From contig QVRM01001260.1 in the NCBI GenBank assembly GCA_003439945.1, positions 62,001 through 126,000 on the forward strand: DNA of 64,000 nt, in the 5' to 3' direction. This document shows, piece after piece, positions 62,366 to 64,000 of the stretch. The notes under the pieces were generated by a model. It was not told the DNA's origin. It ran no database searches and worked only from the letters and a program-made list of their open reading frames with translations. A program made the translations under genes and the position numbers. This stretch comes from Dermanyssus gallinae (lineage: Eukaryota > Arthropoda > Arachnida > Mesostigmata > Dermanyssidae). Position 1 is the first letter of the stretch; each line of letters starts with the position of its first letter.

Positions 62366-62809
62366 TCAAATATAACGAGAAGCACAATTTAGGCTGGTTA
62401 ATGTTCGCCAGCGTGAGAACATCAACCCCGAAAGAATCTTAGGCACAAAGGGACCCACTGCTGAGAAAATGGACAGCCTTCGGACATTGTCTTCTACTTC
62501 CCCGCCAAGAGAGACAAGTGCTTTTCGTGCTGTTTCGTTTATATGCGCTCTAAACGTAGTTCCTGTGTAAAGAACCCGAAGTCCGAGGTACTGGAAAGAG
62601 TTAACGCACCCCAAAGGTTAGCCGCAGAAACGTATATCGTCTCTGGCAGCCAATCGACCTCCACGCCTGATTTTCATGGCTTTGGTCTTCCTAGTGTTTA
62701 TCTCAAATCCCTTCAAGCCAAGAAACGTCTCTACCATAGAGGTAATGCGCTTGATTGCACCTAGGTCACAATGAGCGACCACGATATCATCTGCATACAT
62801 CACCGCCAC
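62366..62809 (-). mobile_element. Non-LTR retrotransposon reverse-transcriptase fragment (YADD block)
   Basis: Minus strand reads MAVMYADDIVVAHCDLGAIK, RITSMVETFLGLKGFEINTR and KTKAMKIRRGGR; then, after a frame change, VNSFQYLGLRVLYTGTTFRA and HINETARKALVSL. YADD is the RT catalytic motif; GxxINxxKTKxM and FxYLGLxxxxxGxxxxHI are the following conserved blocks of R1/jockey-type LINEs. The frame change and the lack of further upstream RT mark it as a dead fragment. Confidence 0.85.
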
Positions 62810-64000
62810 GGCTTTTTGGTACTACTGTCGGACGTAACCGACAAGATCAGCAGGGAGAAGGGTAAACGAGACGCAGCTTAGCGGGTCTTCTTGCGGAAAT
62901 CCCACATTTTTCTGAATTTCCAATATACCTCTGGATCTCAAAAGAGAGCAAGTTATGAAGAAAGTTTTCATTTATTAAAAAAGCCTTCGATTTGGGTACG
63001 TAATTATGAACATAATGTGCATGACAAACATGGTAAAATGATTTGTGAGTATTTTTGCTGGAGCTGAGAGAGCGACACGGATTCAGTACAGTCGGGGAGG
63101 TGATACAGGGGCCATGGACCGCCACAACGACGGCATTTGCAGTTCTCTCTGGGATCATGAAACCCAGCAGGCCGGCATAATATATGATGATATCCACGAG
63201 CACTGCAGGGAGTGGTGAGGCAACGACATGGGCGGAAGCCACAAATTGTAGCAATCCAAAATCCAAACTTAACATATAAATTGCCCCAGAAGCTCTAGTA
63301 TGGAGCGAAGCGAGTAACCTTAATCTAAATCTATAGTATAAATTCTTAAAACATGTAAATTTCATCTTCTTAACGCAACTGGCTTACGCTTGGCTAACGT
63401 TGATATCCCTGCTGCGGATGTTTGACCTTAAGGTACATAACCTTCTCAGTGGCAAGAATTCAAGCAAAAACAATTGGTTATACGCGTTGTCAATACGCTT
63501 GTCTCAGAGAAGTAGCGCCGTAAGCAGAGCTCTTAACAACATTTCCAAGAGACGGGGACCATGTTCCTACTTACTGACGCCCGGCAGCGGTGCTTTCGAT
63601 CTTCACGTACTAACAGAGCACATCAGTAGCATAATTGCTACCACCAGCCGCAGCACTGGCTGCTCCGTGCCACATGATCGTAAACTATGTTCATATTATG
63701 TAAATACCGCTATTGTGGAACCGCTTGCGTATATAGAAAATGATACGACCAGATACGACATTGTTACAAATAAGTCTCGAAAGTTACAGTTTGCGGCTGA
63801 CAACACGGCGGCTCTCTTGGTGATCGCTTGGTGTGAGCATGTTAACCCATGATTGTGCCTAAAACATGATTAGTTCGTTTTCCGTTTAGTCAGTCCGCTT
63901 GAGGTGGTCAGATGTTTAACAGTTCCGCTGGTAACGCTCTTCAGGGCGAACTAAGTTAGTCGCTCCTAGCAGACCAAACCGTTGCTGCCAAAGGTCAAGT
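62810..64000. other. Intergenic or LINE flank, nothing named
   Basis: The open frame at 62847-63365 (-) and the 150-codon frame at 63400-63852 (+) show no domain. The former lies directly upstream (gene sense) of the YADD fragment and may be scrambled LINE sequence. Confidence 0.4.

Overview
This is eukaryotic, intron-rich nuclear DNA. Introns with GT/AG borders, long (TA)n tracts, tRNA-derived SINEs, decayed LINEs and a mariner element all point to an animal. The two recognisable genes, an Otx/orthodenticle homeobox gene and a JIP3/Sunday driver scaffold gene, have bilaterian and arthropod-like sequences. Intron lengths and repeat content would suit a chelicerate such as a parasitiform mite, but that assignment is only a guess.

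Layout. Positions 921-10360 (+) hold the last four coding exons of an orthodenticle gene: homeodomain exon, two low-complexity exons and the C-terminal exon with stop. Its first coding exon is not in the window. The introns carry a LINE remnant, (TA)n duplications, a GGT/GGC tract and a 47-bp minisatellite. From 10361 to about 16660 no gene is recognised. Positions 23690 to about 16670 (-) hold a cryptic multi-exon gene assembled here from splice sites and phase. It has a hydrophobic N-terminus, three perfectly phased exons and then exon-like pieces encoding membrane segments; a divergent chemosensory (gustatory-receptor-like) receptor is the best guess, at low confidence. A decayed mariner with intact TIRs and TA duplication (23737-25007) lies 46 bp upstream of its proposed ATG. 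Positions 25060-37500 are mostly repeat graveyard (R1/jockey-type LINE pieces, a SINE, microsatellites).

Positions 51651 to 37514 (-) hold the JIP3/syd gene, resolved into 17 coding segments that chain in phase and encode about 1,088 residues: N-terminal RH1/coiled coil, leucine-zipper segment, RH2 segment and the C-terminal beta-propeller. The terminal propeller exon was not found. Two frame changes can be explained by very short introns (64 and 79 nt) or by indels.

Positions 51652-64000 hold no recognised gene. They contain a SINE-B copy, a diverged SINE-B relative, a SINE-A copy, a near-perfect 23-bp-stem hairpin, an unrecognised coding-like stretch, a triplet-rich GC-elevated zone (57.2-60.3 kb) that could be the upstream/promoter side of JIP3, and a LINE reverse-transcriptase fragment with a YADD motif. 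The two main genes are functionally unrelated: one is a head/eye patterning transcription factor, the other an axonal-transport/JNK scaffold.
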